This document shows positions 1 to 11,726 of a stretch of DNA of 64,000 bases, in pieces. A program made the translations under genes and the position numbers. The DNA lies in NCBI GenBank assembly GCA_001600455.1, contig BCKC01000003.1, positions 3,200,315 to 3,264,314 of the forward strand, given 5' to 3'. Origin of the DNA: Endocalyx cinctus. Taxonomy: Eukaryota; Ascomycota; Sordariomycetes; Amphisphaeriales; Apiosporaceae. Under the pieces are notes generated by a model. It saw nothing but the letters and a program-made list of their open reading frames with translations. It was not told the DNA's origin and searched no databases. Within the stretch, counting starts at the first letter, position 1, and every line of letters begins with the position of its first letter.

Positions 1-1889
1 GTCCATAGTGCTGACTTTCGATTGTTTTAATGAAGTATTTTCGGATTTTAACATCTGCAACTCTTGCTGTAATTTCGTTGATTCATAAGTCATCTTCTCT
101 AGTTCTGAAGCTTGCGTCTCTAGACCCTCCACGCGGGCCCTGAGTTGCGGAACAATCTCATCGCGGAGGTTGTCTCGCTCATTTGACGCACTCTGCAATT
201 CACCTTTCAATGCGGAAAACAAGTCTTCGAAGTTATCCTTGACTTGGCGTTCCTCGGCTAGTTTGCGTCGCAATGTCTCGCAGGTGTTCTCCAGCTCTTT
301 TACTCGGCCGCTAGCATCATCGCCGGCGACATTGCTGAGATCGAGTTGAGACGCCTTTTGGGAAAGCTCCCGTATCTGCTCGTCCAGCTGTTGCCGTTTC
401 GATCGCTCATCTTGGAGTTTATTTGTCAGCTCGAGTCTGACCTGTGCTTTTTCCTGTTCCGATCTCCTTTGGATCCTTTCTATCTCTTCTCTTGACTGAT
501 CGTATTCACTGAACTTAGCAGAGCTATAACCGGAATCGGAGAAGTAATCACTAGTGCGTTTGTTAGGTCCCGTAGTGGGATTATCTCTTTCCGCCTGCAG
601 CCTGTCGACTAGATCTTCGAGGTCCATCTCACGCCGAATGGACGATGCCAGTTCGGCCGAGATGGCCTTCAACTCATCTTCCATTTCTTCGATTTCGCCT
701 GCAGGAGAAGGTGGCCCGACTGATGGTGTGGCGAGGTATGATTCACAATATTCTCTCGAGTTCGCGTTAGCGTCTTGTGCCTTGAGGGCTTCAAATGACT
801 GTGGTCCAACTGTGGTGACGGGAGATGCATCTGTAATACTAGCGGCTTTGGAAAAGTTGAATGGCGATGGAAGAGGCGAGTAGCCTTTGTCTGAAGCTTC
901 GGTATTGGACGGTGACGAGGCCCAGCCAAAGAAGGTACCGAACTTGGAGGAGGCGGGTGACTTGGGCAGCGGCTTGTCAGTATTAGGTGTTCTGAGTTCA
1001 GTCGATATCGAAGCTGTATCGTCTTGTATGTTGTTGTTTATGGTTAGGTGTGGTGGTGTGGGTTTCTTTGTGACGTGTAAGGACATATTATTAGAATTAA
1101 GAGGATTAGGATTAGATATATGCGACGACGAGTCAGAATTGTACCCGTCCAAAATATTATCACTCAATGGGCCGTCTTCATCAGTATCGTCCAAGAAGTC
1201 GTCATACGTTGTCCGACCGTCGTGCTGTGACGAATCGGCGGTTGGGGTTGTTTGAAATGTTTGAAGACCTGCAGGGTTACTATCCCGTGCTGTTTGGTGT
1301 GTGGCTTCTTCACCCGCGGGGGAAACGGGGTACGAGTCTACGAAAGCGAGAGGGTGTTGATCTTCGGAAGATAGCCTGGTTAAATCAAATAGATTAATAA
1401 ATCATGTTTTGATTAATTCGCGTCGGATTGTAAATTAATGAGACGTTTGACTCACTCTTTGTTTGCCTGAGTCAAAGTGATGTTGCTCGAGACAGACGGC
1501 TTTGTCGAAGAATGACCACCCGGCTGGGGGCCACGCGCGGTCAAGACCTGGGCAAACTCGTACACGGTAGGGCTATCTAACGAGTAAGAGCGGTCGTATC
1601 TTTGGTCGGGCTTACTTTGGCCTCTAGCGACAGCCATATACTCGGCTGAAGAGTAACGAGTGGCTAAGGGCGAAGCGGTGGAAGATAAAGGCTTGCGCCG
1701 GATGATACGGGTTGTTGGTAGGGTAATCTCACTGTTCGTAAAAAGTTTCTGGGTGTTTCTCAAAACAGGCAAAGGAGCGATAGAATCCGTAAAATCAGGA
1801 AACGTTTGTTGAGGGAAAGTTAGATCAGATGAAGCACGAGCAGTCTCAGGTTTGGAGACCACGGACGAGGGGCGGTCTTGCGGAGACAT
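1..1889 (-). CDS. Septation-associated coiled-coil protein, Uds1-like (5' part, runs off left edge)
   Basis: The ATG is at 1889. Exon 1 is 1889-1456, an 80-nt intron (1455-1376, GTGAGT donor, CAG acceptor) follows, and exon 2 runs open to base 1, giving 603 visible residues with no stop. The N-terminal half is Ser/Pro/Thr-rich and disordered; it contains FGTFFGWASSPS and PLPSPFNFS motifs, then a long Glu/Lys/Gln-rich coiled coil beginning near the stretch ISAELASSIRREMDLED and a RTSDYFSDSGYSS block. This arrangement matches, from memory, the large ascomycete proteins annotated as 'M protein repeat' or 'up-regulated during septation 1 domain' proteins. Those are thought to act at septa or in polarity, but a precise biochemical role is not established. 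The Uds1 domain itself would lie in the missing part, so the family call is an inference from the N-terminal half. Any long coiled-coil scaffold would be the alternative. Confidence 0.7.
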
Positions 1890-4800
1890 GGTCGCTATAT
1901 TCTATTTCCTCCCTTGTCTCCTTTTTTTTTTTTTTGTTTATTCCCTTTTAAAATCTAGATTATCATTTCTAGTAGAAAAGTAGAAATGCTAGAACCAAGA
2001 AAGAAATTAACGGACTATCCAAAATTGGCAAGACAAGAACAGGCTTGTGAGAAGAAGAATACCACTTCAATTTGATGGGATATTGGAACGAACCAACGAA
2101 GAAGAATTAGAGGACAAGAACATGAATTGGAAAGAAAGCACGAAATCTCGCCCAGCGCTACACTAAACAATCATCGGATAACCTCTAGGCCAATAAGGGG
2201 TAAATGGACATTATAGAATGGACCTAGCTAATAAGTAACCGCCATGGTATTTTTCTTGTAGCGTCGTAATCGGCGGTTTTTCCTATCAGGTTAATTTCAA
2301 AAAAGGATTCCTACGACTATTCTGATCCTATCAAGACTGGAATCTACTGGGATATACCGATTTGATCCACTCAGCGCCACTCAGGAGAACTTTACCAAGT
2401 ACACGTGCTGCTAAATGTACCTAAAGTACTCGCTAAAATAAAAGATCTAGCGCACTACGGAGCACTTATAACAGTCTTTCTTTAGTGGAATGGTAGCGTT
2501 GCATGGGTACCTGAATGGATTTTCCACTTTTCCCCTGAGATGGCTTGGAATCAAGAAATATTAGTGGTTCGTCCCTGAAATCCCCCCTGTATTTTTTGTC
2601 AGCTCGAGGCTTGACCAAAAGGTGGCATTCGCTAAATCTACGACAAGGATTATTACCGTTTTTATCCATCTTTAATTTTATTTTATCCCTCTTAACGCGT
2701 CTTTTTACTTATATGTATATGTATAATATAAGGATATACCCCCCCCATTCCATCGATATGGCCTCGTACCATCTAAAGGAGATTAATTAAGTGGTACGTG
2801 AAGGTGGTACGTGGAGTGGCACGTAGGGATAATTTATACGTATATGTATACTAGTAGTATGGATGTATGTAGATACCAGGTATTCGTGATGAACCTTATC
2901 AGACTGGATGTTGGTTCTTGGTTCAACGAATGAGTATCTCGGTGGTAATTCTCCTGCATTTTGCATCCTGCAGGTACGGTGCAGTACATTTATTACAAAT
3001 TCGAGTCCATTATAAGTAGGTCTCTTTGCTTCCATGATTTATAGAAATGATCTTCGTATAAGCCATGTTCTTCTCAATGCTTTATCGCGGGGAGAAGAAC
3101 TATTACATGGTAATGATAGATCTATTATTATTATTATTATTAGGTGTCTATAAAATTTCCAAGGTTGTTTTGTTCTTCTTTCTTTGCTTCCCGTTGCTTT
3201 GTTCTTTTTCTTTTCTTTTTCCGGACCAGAAATAGCGCGCGGTTACTTTTAGAAGTCTCCAATCCAACCAAGTTTAAACTTACGCAGTAGTTATTGGTGT
3301 GGATAAAAGCATGGCTTGGAATTCGGTTGAGTGCATAGATGCTTTACATTTATTGGAGTTGACTGTGTATACTACGTGTACTATGTAAATGCTTTATGTC
3401 CGTCAGCATCGTTGCTCAAAGGTTGACTTTCAAGCTTGACTGCCGAAAGATACCAGGTTAAACCCTTGACATAGTTACATGGGTAATATAAATGGAGTTC
3501 GACTTGAACCTGGAAATACTACACTCCACGATCCTTAATTCATGGAGTTAAATCTCCTCCATTGAGGCTTTGCAGTCCATTAGTAGGACCTACTATAAGT
3601 CTATCCGGTATGTTGCATAGTGAATTTTCATTATCATCAAGTTGTTTTTATGCGCCGTACAATACGGCGAGTAGACAAGATGGCTGAAAAGGAGTTAGCA
3701 TAGTTAGGTTAGCACGCAGTCAATCAGAAGGAAAGAGCACACTTGTAAAGCTACGGAGTATTGTGACGACATGGGAAATATTCAAGACCACATCTCAAAT
3801 TAGTCAATGTGATAATTGAAAATCCCAATGTTAAAAAAAGGCGAAAAAGTGAAAATCTAGAATCCAGTTTTGAAAGACGTATCCATATATGGATACAAGT
3901 ACGGAGTATACACAGTACTCGAAGAATTGCGCAGCTGTCCCCACCTGCTTCAGTACCAATAGATATTCATGTCATGATACTGTTGATACTGTACTCCAGG
4001 ATCCATGGATAACAGATAACTTGATCACGTTCTTGCTTTGAGTTGGTAGATCATTCGATTCTGTCTCGTTATTAGTCATGACTATCTCATATCACTAAAA
4101 TAGGCAAACCACATATTATAACAGATCTGGTAATAAGGGTCTTTCAGATACTAGCCAAATCATGATACACCCTCACCGATAACATAGTATGGACTGGGTC
4201 ACTGGGAGACAGAGAAAGATGCTTCCAAATCTTACACAGCCTACATACATATCAATTACCTATTTTATTACAGCTACGCTATATCATTAGCAGAAGTTTT
4301 TCTTCTTCGAAACAATGATATGCTATCCATATCCATACAGACTTTTAAGCCTTGCTTACTCTCCGATTGTATGCGTGGATTTTCCGTTCTGGGCGGCAGG
4401 TCATCATGATCGGGTCCACTTTGCGTGCATGCCCCTTTCCCAGGAATCCCTCTCGGGAAACACTACCCCAATCAATCGGTGAATATGTTTCAAAACAAAT
4501 TCCTAACCTGATTCGGTATAGCCCAAAGGGTACAGTAACCTTCGGCTAAAAGACCGTAGCAGCGCAGGCCCAGAAGCAGCAGAGGCAGATAGATGGTAAG
4601 AGGGCCCCGTGTGTTATAATTCATATACTAAGTAAAAATAAGGCATCTGATCACTTAAAGAAAGAATTCATAATGATAATAACAATGAAAGGTTTAAATC
4701 ATACAAATATTTGATCTTTCATTAATTTTAGTCAAATAATTCTTATTTTCTTGTCAGCAACCGTGGTGGTACGTTGTTTCAAAATGTCATGTCTGTATGT

Positions 4801-4950
4801 CGTTGTCAAGTTTCATATCCATCCCACGCAAGCGAAACGCTCACTCCACCCAACAAAGAGCCGCATACGGGGCCCTGTGTTGCAACCATCTTGGAACAGA
4901 TGACTGAAGCGTGAAGATCAATCAATATATCTGTCTCGTCGTGGAAATTT
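1890..4950. other. Intergenic, no gene recognised (3.1 kb)
   Basis: AT-rich sequence between the start of the coiled-coil gene and the 3' end of the first MFS gene. It holds a poly-T tract (1922-1935, in the likely leader of the left gene), three imperfect copies of GTGGTACGTG at 2791-2825, an ATT microsatellite at about 3123-3142 and several TACGGAGTA-like words (3759, 3901). Short open frames here have no recognisable domain. No tRNA-like A/B boxes were found. Confidence 0.6.
2791..2825 (+). repeat. Short direct repeat, GTGGTACGTG x3
   Basis: Copies lie at 2791-2800 and 2804-2813 (identical) and 2816-2825 (GTGGCACGTA). Each contains an ACGTG or CACGT core, the kind of E-box-like word bound by bHLH factors. 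The location is far from any start codon, so a regulatory role is speculative. Confidence 0.5.
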
Positions 4951-7230
4951 TTAAAAAGCTTTTTTTTCTGCCATGCTACCGCTAATACCCTCAGCTTTGG
5001 TCATGGCGGCCTCCACGTCCGTGGCCGCGGGTTTCTCACCCTGTATAAGCTTTTGATTCGTCACGTGTTCCTGTCTCATCGAATACTCTTTAACTGATAG
5101 GCCAAGAAGCAAGCCGACTATCGAGAACGCGAGTAAGGTTATCCAGATCGCTCGTAGCGCATCTGCGTAAGCCTGCCTCAGAAGCCTCTTGGGCTCGCCG
5201 TCCGCCATTTGCTTGATGATTTCAACCACGACGGTGGCCTCTTTGGAATATTGTTCGGCTACCGACGCAAATTCCGGTATTTTCTTCAGTTCCTGGCGCA
5301 AGGTATTCTGAAAAATTACGCCGGGAATCGCGACGCCACCGGCTTGCCCAAAAAACCGGATGAAGGAAAAGAATGCTGCTGCGTGACCATTCAGCTCCGG
5401 TCTTTAACGAGTGTTAGCGGCTAAAAATCTGATGCAACATAAAATCAAAGAATATATGCTTAAACGTACGACGTGCCGGCCTGGATGGCTAATATTTCCG
5501 GGGTGAATAACATCCCAATACCTATTCCAACCGGAAAGTTGAGGAAAATCCATTGCTTGATTGTTGTATCCGGCTGCAAGAGGTAGAGCAAGCCACACCC
5601 GAATGTGACCAAGACCCAGCCGCTCCATAAAGCCCATCTATATCTCGATGTCTTACCAGTTGCGTAGCCTACCGCTACACTGGCCCATCCGAGATTTATC
5701 GTGTCGGGAAGAAGTGCTACCGCTGACATAATGGGCGAGTAGCCTTTGACTGCCTGGTAGTAAAGAACTACAATGTGTGTCGTATCTTTAGCTTTAGCTA
5801 AATGGTAATAGGAAATTAACAAGCAAAGTAACGTACCCAAGTAGTATAGTAAAGCCGCTGCAACTACTCCGTGAATCGTGGTTTGTATATATGTGCTCGT
5901 CGCTGTCCAGGTAGCGAAGATTTCCTTGTCGATTATCGGTTCCGAAGCAAAACGGAGCTCCCAATAGGCAAAGCAAAGAAGACCAGCGAAGCCAACAATT
6001 AGAGGGATGAGAACACCATACGATGACCTGCCGAGGGATTAGCTTCTCTTCTTCAAATTCGCATCCCGTCGTCCCCCGAACTGACCATTGAAACATAACG
6101 CCGCCTGTCGTTATACCGAAAAGAAACCCGGCCGAGCTAACGGAAAACAGAACAGCACCGAGCCAGTCGAATCTCATCAGTTTATGTGCGATATGCCCCG
6201 AAAGTCCGGTTAGATTCAGGAACAGTAGCATGCACAATATTGCTACGCCGATAATAGGCAGATTGATCCAGAAGATCCAGCGCCACGTCTGTTCAAAGGT
6301 TTAGTCCCCTCATTGGTTTATCGAGATATTTCAGCTAAAGTGGCAATAAAACTCACAACGTACTGCGCAAACCCAGCTCCTACGAGAGGACTGATCGCGC
6401 TCCCTACGCACCACATCACAGAATTGATGCTGAACCAAACCCCGCGATGAGCAAGCGGGATCAGGTCTGATATCAGGATCTAATTTTCAAGTACACTAAT
6501 TAGTTCTGATTTATCCAGTTTTGACGCAATGATAATCATGCTTACCTCAAGTAGAACGATGAGACCTCCTCCTAAAGTAACTGGTAAGCGTCTAGGCACG
6601 AAGCTAGGAGGTGCTTCATTATTTTACCTACCTCCAATTCCCTAGAGCACGGTTAGTACAAGCACTCAAACCGTTTAAAGGTAATAAATGCGTACCTGGA
6701 CGGTCCTCCCTACCAGCACAACGTTGAGGTTCTGCGCGAGGCCGGCTATCAACGAACCGCCCGAAAACCCGGCGGCGCTGATGTACAGCATCTGCAATGA
6801 TGATCACGTCGTTAATTGAAACCTAATCTTTTTTTTACTTCTCAAGCGATTTCAAACATGTCGGTATTTATTTACGTACAATCTTCCGACCTAATATATG
6901 CGACATAGACGCCACCGTCGGCTGGATCACGGTCGCCGCTAGCAGGTAGCTGGTACCCGTCCAAAAACCCTGCAACGCGGTGCCGCCCAGCTCCGCGCTC
7001 ATGATAGGCAGCGCCGCGGGCAGGCTGGTCGATTCGACCGAGACGGCCACGACCATGACTTGGAGCGTCAGGAAGGCGAGAAGAAACCGCCTCGTCGGTT
7101 TCCAGTCCTTGCCGCCGTCCGCGGTGGTCCGTTCGTCCGGCGGTGACACGGCGGCGGCGGTGTCGTCGCGCACGCCGGTCGCCTCTCCCGCAACCGGAGT
7201 CGCGATGTTTATTCGATCGTCGGTATCCAT
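4951..7230 (-). CDS. MFS multidrug-type H+ antiporter, 14-TM (DHA2-like)
   Basis: Plasma-membrane or vacuolar efflux pump of the major facilitator superfamily; substrate unknown. The reconstructed model has nine exons: 7230-6880, 6791-6696, 6641-6632, 6571-6546, 6479-6357, 6288-6086, 6027-5837, 5785-5470 and 5401-4951. These total 1767 nt, 588 residues. The ATG at 7230 is followed by a polar 50-residue cytoplasmic N-terminus. Family marks are the loop motif SHILGRKI after TM2, GIGGGGLIVL at TM4, the antiporter motif C region (GSAISPLVGAGFAQ) followed by TWRWIFWINLP, and a long C-terminal half with further helices, as expected for 14-TM DHA2 transporters. Exon 3 is only 10 nt and exon 4 only 26 nt; both are required to keep frame and rebuild the Gly-rich TM4 motif. 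Donors and acceptors are all GT/AG, and a TACTAAC branch site precedes exon 3. Aflatoxin/trichothecene-type pumps are close relatives, but no biosynthetic cluster surrounds it. Confidence 0.88.
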
Positions 7231-8243
7231 TTGCTCTTTTCTTAATTTTCGAAGGGGAAGTTCTGCCGGATAAGTAGCTCTATTGCGATTCGAATAACGA
7301 TGTTGTTGTTGAGCGATCGGGTAATGGATACGATATTAGATTATAGATGAGTCACGAGAGGACAATCATCGATTGATTATAAGAAGAAGAAACTTTTTCC
7401 TTTCTGACCGCTCCGTCGCTACGAACTTGTTTTCGGAACATCCCCGTTTGGGGTCCACGTGAGTCCGAGATAGAAGGGCGCACAATGACACGCTGGCAGT
7501 GGAGGCTGTAATGTGCCGACACCGGCTTATAAACGCCAGTATCCAAACGGATTACAAGTACAACCCTCCTTCCCCTCTTTTTAAGTTCAAATAATCATCG
7601 TGAAGGAGTTCGGTACGGGAGGTGAGCTTGCAGCCAACAGAACGTCCTGAGTTTACAATTTTTACCGTGTTATAGACGGAAAAGATAAGATAAGAAAACG
7701 ACAGGGGTTTTTAAAGATGGTTCCGTAGAGGCGTGTAGAAGACCCTTCGTAAACTCAGGCATTTTGATAAACTTATATCATCTTTGATATTTGATGAACT
7801 AGGTAATTATAGAAGGCAAGAAGTAACTGGATGGCTTTTTCTATGATTTTAAGGTATTTTACCTTTCCTCGAAGCCACTAACTAACATGAACTTTTGACA
7901 TGGTGGATATACATATTTTTCGGGACGATACTTCTATTTGGTGTTTTTTTTCTATATAATATTATGTGCGAGCGCACCGCTGGTCCGTATTTCTGACTGC
8001 TGGTGAAACCTATGATGATTCTTCGTTCGCTCGATGCCTTCTCTAGAATTTTCTTCTCCTCGAACCGACGCCGAGGGTATTTGATGAATAACTACATGAA
8101 CGCAGCGAGATTGCACGCTACAATACACCTTGATTTCAGATACAATGATAAAATAGATGTATATAGAACAGTTAATACATTCACTCTTACATAGAACCTA
8201 TCTGTTGCCTGAATCGGCTTCTCTAACTTCATTTACATACCTC
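7231..8243. other. Intergenic, promoter of the 14-TM pump
   Basis: About 1 kb upstream of the MFS start and downstream of the ankyrin gene. No coding signal is seen. The first 300 bases upstream of the pump are mixed AT/GC with no clear repeat or operator that I can name. Confidence 0.5.
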
Positions 8244-9980
8244 TTACTCTGTACTAACCGCTGCGCGCTTGAGTATTGCCATATCACGATAGAGAGCCTG
8301 TTCATACCTCTCGGCCCAGGGTATAACTTGTTCATCTTCTCGTTTAGGAGGGCCAATAAACCGGGGCTTACAAAAGAGATCCCAACTTTCGGGTACGGTA
8401 ATCGCCTGTCCGGCCGCGAGGGTTCGGACTAGCTCAGGGTCGTCGTTACTAAGTTTGACGGCCGCCCGGTCGAGCACGCGGTGGAGTCTCGCGAGGCCGG
8501 AATCTTCCTCTTTGACATCGCTCAATTCGCTGATATCCGCATTATCATCCCACCCCATCAAAAGGTCGCATTGCTCGACCCAAGGCGTCAAATCTATTTC
8601 TTCCACCAGTCCCTGCACCAGCCCCCTTATTCCCTCTTCCCCTTCTTCGTAATTACTCGCGAGACCGCCGCGGGAGGTGAATAATAGCGCGCCGCGCAGT
8701 AAGGGCTGCAACCACGTTTCGAGCCACTGCGTGACTAAATCCGAGCGCGACGCCGTCTCGAACCCTCCGTACTTGCGCAGCAAGCGCATGCACTTTGCGT
8801 ACCTTCGGGCGAGCCGCGTCATCTGCGTGACCCAGGCGCGCCGTCTCCGGGAGCGCCACTCCGCGAGGCGGGCGCGGTCGTCGGTCTCGACGTGGCTCGC
8901 GGCGGGGATATCCTCCCACCAATTACCTTCTTGGCAGTAATAGCAGGGCTCCGCGTTATCGGCCCAGCAGCACTCGCAGTTCTTGTGACAGCGCTCCCGC
9001 AGCTTCTTTCGGTGGTAACCCAGCCTTCGGGGCACCGGAGCGACCACGTCGAGGTCGGGCTCGTCCGCATCGTCGTAGGCTTCGTCGGCCGGGTGGACGT
9101 GGTACGGACCGATGCAGTAGTATTCGTCTATCTCGAGGGTCTGCCTGAGGAGGAACTCGATCGGGTGCGCCGCGCTCGGTCGATTCTCTCCTTTATTATT
9201 CTCGTCGTTCGAGGCCCGCGAGGCCGTCGTCGTTCGCGGGTTCGCCCCGAGTCGCAGAAGCGTCCTGACGGCGGGCACGTTCATGTGGGCGCACGCGCAA
9301 TGCAGGGCCGAGACCGATTTGCTCCTGCCGCCGTCGCGGACGTCGAGGGGAGCGCCGGCTCGGACCAGGACCTCGACGATCCCCGGTAGGGTCATGTTCT
9401 GCGAGCAGTGCCATTGCAAAAGGTTCGTCCCGTAGTACGTCTCGGTGGGGTCGCCGCCGTGGTGGTGTAGTAGTAGTCGGATCATTTCGACGGATCTGGC
9501 CCTGAATAGGGGACCGGGCTCTTCTTCCTCCTCTTCTTCTTCTCTTACCTCGTCATTTCGGGGTTTCCCTATGTCGTGTATTCTCTTCCTTCCTGGAGAA
9601 CGTGGGGGAGGTGGCGGTGGTGCTACTCCTCGCTCAAGCAGTATCTTTACAGCAGCTACGTTATGTCTCTCGACGGCAGCGCTGAGGGTCTGCCTAGATG
9701 GAACATAGTTAGTCTCACTACTGGCATCGAGCATGTACTGTAGACAGCGGAGGCCTCCAAGAACACCCAAGCCGACCGACAGCTGGACCCAAAAGTCGAA
9801 ATCGTGTGGGTGCGAGGTCACATATTTCGCAAAATCAATTGAAATGGCCAATTCTTCGTATATTATCTTGAGTAGTTCAACATTGTCATCTTCAATGGCC
9901 TGCCACAGCGCTAGGCGACGTCGGGTAGTAGCGTAGTCCTGATGTAGGAGGATAGGATAAAGTGATTCTTCGTGGTTCAT
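8244..9980 (-). CDS. Ankyrin-repeat protein with internal Cys cluster
   Basis: Single exon of 578 residues with an ATG at 9980. No function can be assigned. The N-terminal 120 residues resemble degenerate ankyrin units (LSAAVERHNVAAVKILLERG), followed by a poly-Pro run (6 Pro), a poly-Glu run (8 Glu) and then two clearer ankyrin repeats around residues 180-255 (motifs NLLQWHCSQN, ALHCACAHMNVPAVRTLLRLGANP). After the repeats a cysteine-rich patch (RCHKNCECCWADNAEPCYYC, about residues 335-356) could bind zinc. The C-terminal 220 residues are helical, acidic in places and unlike any domain I recognise. No signal peptide or membrane segment is present. Such ankyrin proteins are numerous and fast-evolving in filamentous ascomycetes. 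The gene is transcribed in the same direction as the upstream-lying MFS gene, but a 1-kb gap argues against coupling. Confidence 0.8.
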   Translation of the reverse strand: MNHEESLYPILLHQDYATTRRRLALWQAIEDDNVELLKIIYEELAISIDFAKYVTSHPHDFDFWVQLSVGLGVLGGLRCLQYMLDASSETNYVPSRQTLSAAVERHNVAAVKILLERGVAPPPPPPRSPGRKRIHDIGKPRNDEVREEEEEEEEPGPLFRARSVEMIRLLLHHHGGDPTETYYGTNLLQWHCSQNMTLPGIVEVLVRAGAPLDVRDGGRSKSVSALHCACAHMNVPAVRTLLRLGANPRTTTASRASNDENNKGENRPSAAHPIEFLLRQTLEIDEYYCIGPYHVHPADEAYDDADEPDLDVVAPVPRRLGYHRKKLRERCHKNCECCWADNAEPCYYCQEGNWWEDIPAASHVETDDRARLAEWRSRRRRAWVTQMTRLARRYAKCMRLLRKYGGFETASRSDLVTQWLETWLQPLLRGALLFTSRGGLASNYEEGEEGIRGLVQGLVEEIDLTPWVEQCDLLMGWDDNADISELSDVKEEDSGLARLHRVLDRAAVKLSNDDPELVRTLAAGQAITVPESWDLFCKPRFIGPPKREDEQVIPWAERYEQALYRDMAILKRAAVSTE

Positions 9981-11726
9981 TCTTTATATTATAACGGTCG
10001 GGGTGTAAATAAGAGAATCTCCGAGCTTAGATATGTCTGATATGTTAAAAATAGTGTAGAATGGTAGTATGGGGGTTATAACATGTGTACCAATGAATGG
10101 AATGCTTCACATATTATGATATAATAATAATTATAATCAAGTATTCTTTTTCGGACTTATTAGATACGCATATAATTCTAACACCATATTAGATGAGCTA
10201 GGATACTACGACCTCATGTACTTACTCGATAGATAGGTAGTCTAAGGCTCCTTTGTCGATATTTCTATGTCTGTTGTACCTCATCTTGAATCTTGAAAGA
10301 CAAACGTCTTGGTTATTGTTCTCCAAGTTAATGTTCTAACACGAAGGACAAGCAGCTCTAGAGACAAAGCTGATATCATGTCAAAGGATTACATCATCTT
10401 AATCACAACATGATACGAGCTATATAGTACCAAATATCATCGATGTTGGGGGAGATAGGGGGGAGGGGCAGCATTTTGGCTTCATCTGCGGAACTCTGCC
10501 TATCTATAGTAATACAAAGGGAAAACCAGCGCTTCTCGCTAGATAATTGAATCTCCATTAGCATATAGAAAATAGGAAAGATGTAGGTAATGATGGGTGA
10601 ACTACGACTATTTGATTTCTTATAAGCTTAGTGAGGTTAGAAGATAAGATCACCCCCTTTTTCTATGTCCATCACAACTTCACATGAAGGCTGCCTTCCA
10701 GCTCTCGGTTATCTAGCAAACACGTGGCCATTAATAGAGTATGGATCTATGAGCATGCTTCTATAGAATGAAAACATATAAGCTCAGTATCGAAACTTCC
10801 TATTCTATTTATTCTCTGACCAGCATATATGTACACCTAGGTATATGTATGCATCTGTATCCACCCAGTCTCGACTTCCAACTTTGAAACTTCATCACAA
10901 ACAAGATATCTATCAGGAAATACTGGATAAAGCATTAGATTCATGCCTCTAAACGATTTTACGGATTAAGGAGGGAACGTTTTGGGGCATAAGTGGGTAA
11001 GTTTAGTCAATATCACCATCAGTTGTAGATAAACTGACCAATCATATTCAGATTCATGTCGTCTTCATATTCAGCTGACTGATTTAACCTAACCAGATCA
11101 GTGCATAAAGGTAAAAGGTCATCTATCATAAGTTGATTTTATCATCTTGACTGTTGACCCTTCTCTTGTTCACCTCACATCTCTACTCAGTATCTTTTCT
11201 GAACATATTCTTTTTTTTCCCCTTCTTTTCTTCCTGTCGTATATATTGACCCTTGTATCAATATTCTGTTATTCTTGTTTCATCACCTTTGTTCATAATA
11301 ACACGATCACGATTAACGAACTCCAGACTGTAATAAATAGAATCAAGTGGAACCTCATAGTACAAAAAGGGGGCATCGTCGTCGGCTTGTTCGGTTACCT
11401 GAACTCACACCCTACCTTTGACAACGTGTCATCTGTTCTCTATCACAGAGCATAACAGGTAAATAGGCTACCACTTGTTCCCCTGCTTATCCGCTAACTA
11501 TATATATCGAATAGTTTATGATTCCATCAAACATATTATTTTTATGAAAGCTGCTGGTTCAGTCATTTTTTCTCAAAGGAAATATACTTAACAAACAAAT
11601 CAGACTACCTCGAAACGTACCGATCGATGTTGCGAAGATTCCGTTGAGTTTCACTATTTATGCATCATTTTCACATTTGGATTTGAAGCGTACCAAGTGG
11701 CCAAGTGAACCTCTTCTCAAGTGAGG
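9981..11726. other. Intergenic, divergent promoter region (1.7 kb)
   Basis: Lies between the ankyrin gene (-) and the eIF2-alpha kinase gene (+), which are divergently transcribed. AT-rich with pyrimidine-rich tracts about 11195-11270. An open frame at 11147-11455 is Phe/Ile/Leu-rich from the pyrimidine tract, has no homologous look, and does not splice in frame to the kinase in any obvious way, so I read it as leader or promoter DNA. Confidence 0.5.

Noticed and set aside
5460..6237. Apparent breaks in the first MFS gene that could suggest a pseudogene
   Set aside because: All breaks are explained by canonical introns; the nine-exon model closes at 589 codons including the stop.
11147..11455. 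102-codon open frame upstream of the eIF2-alpha kinase
   Set aside because: Composition comes from a pyrimidine-rich tract, there is no domain or signal, and no clean in-frame splice to the kinase was found.
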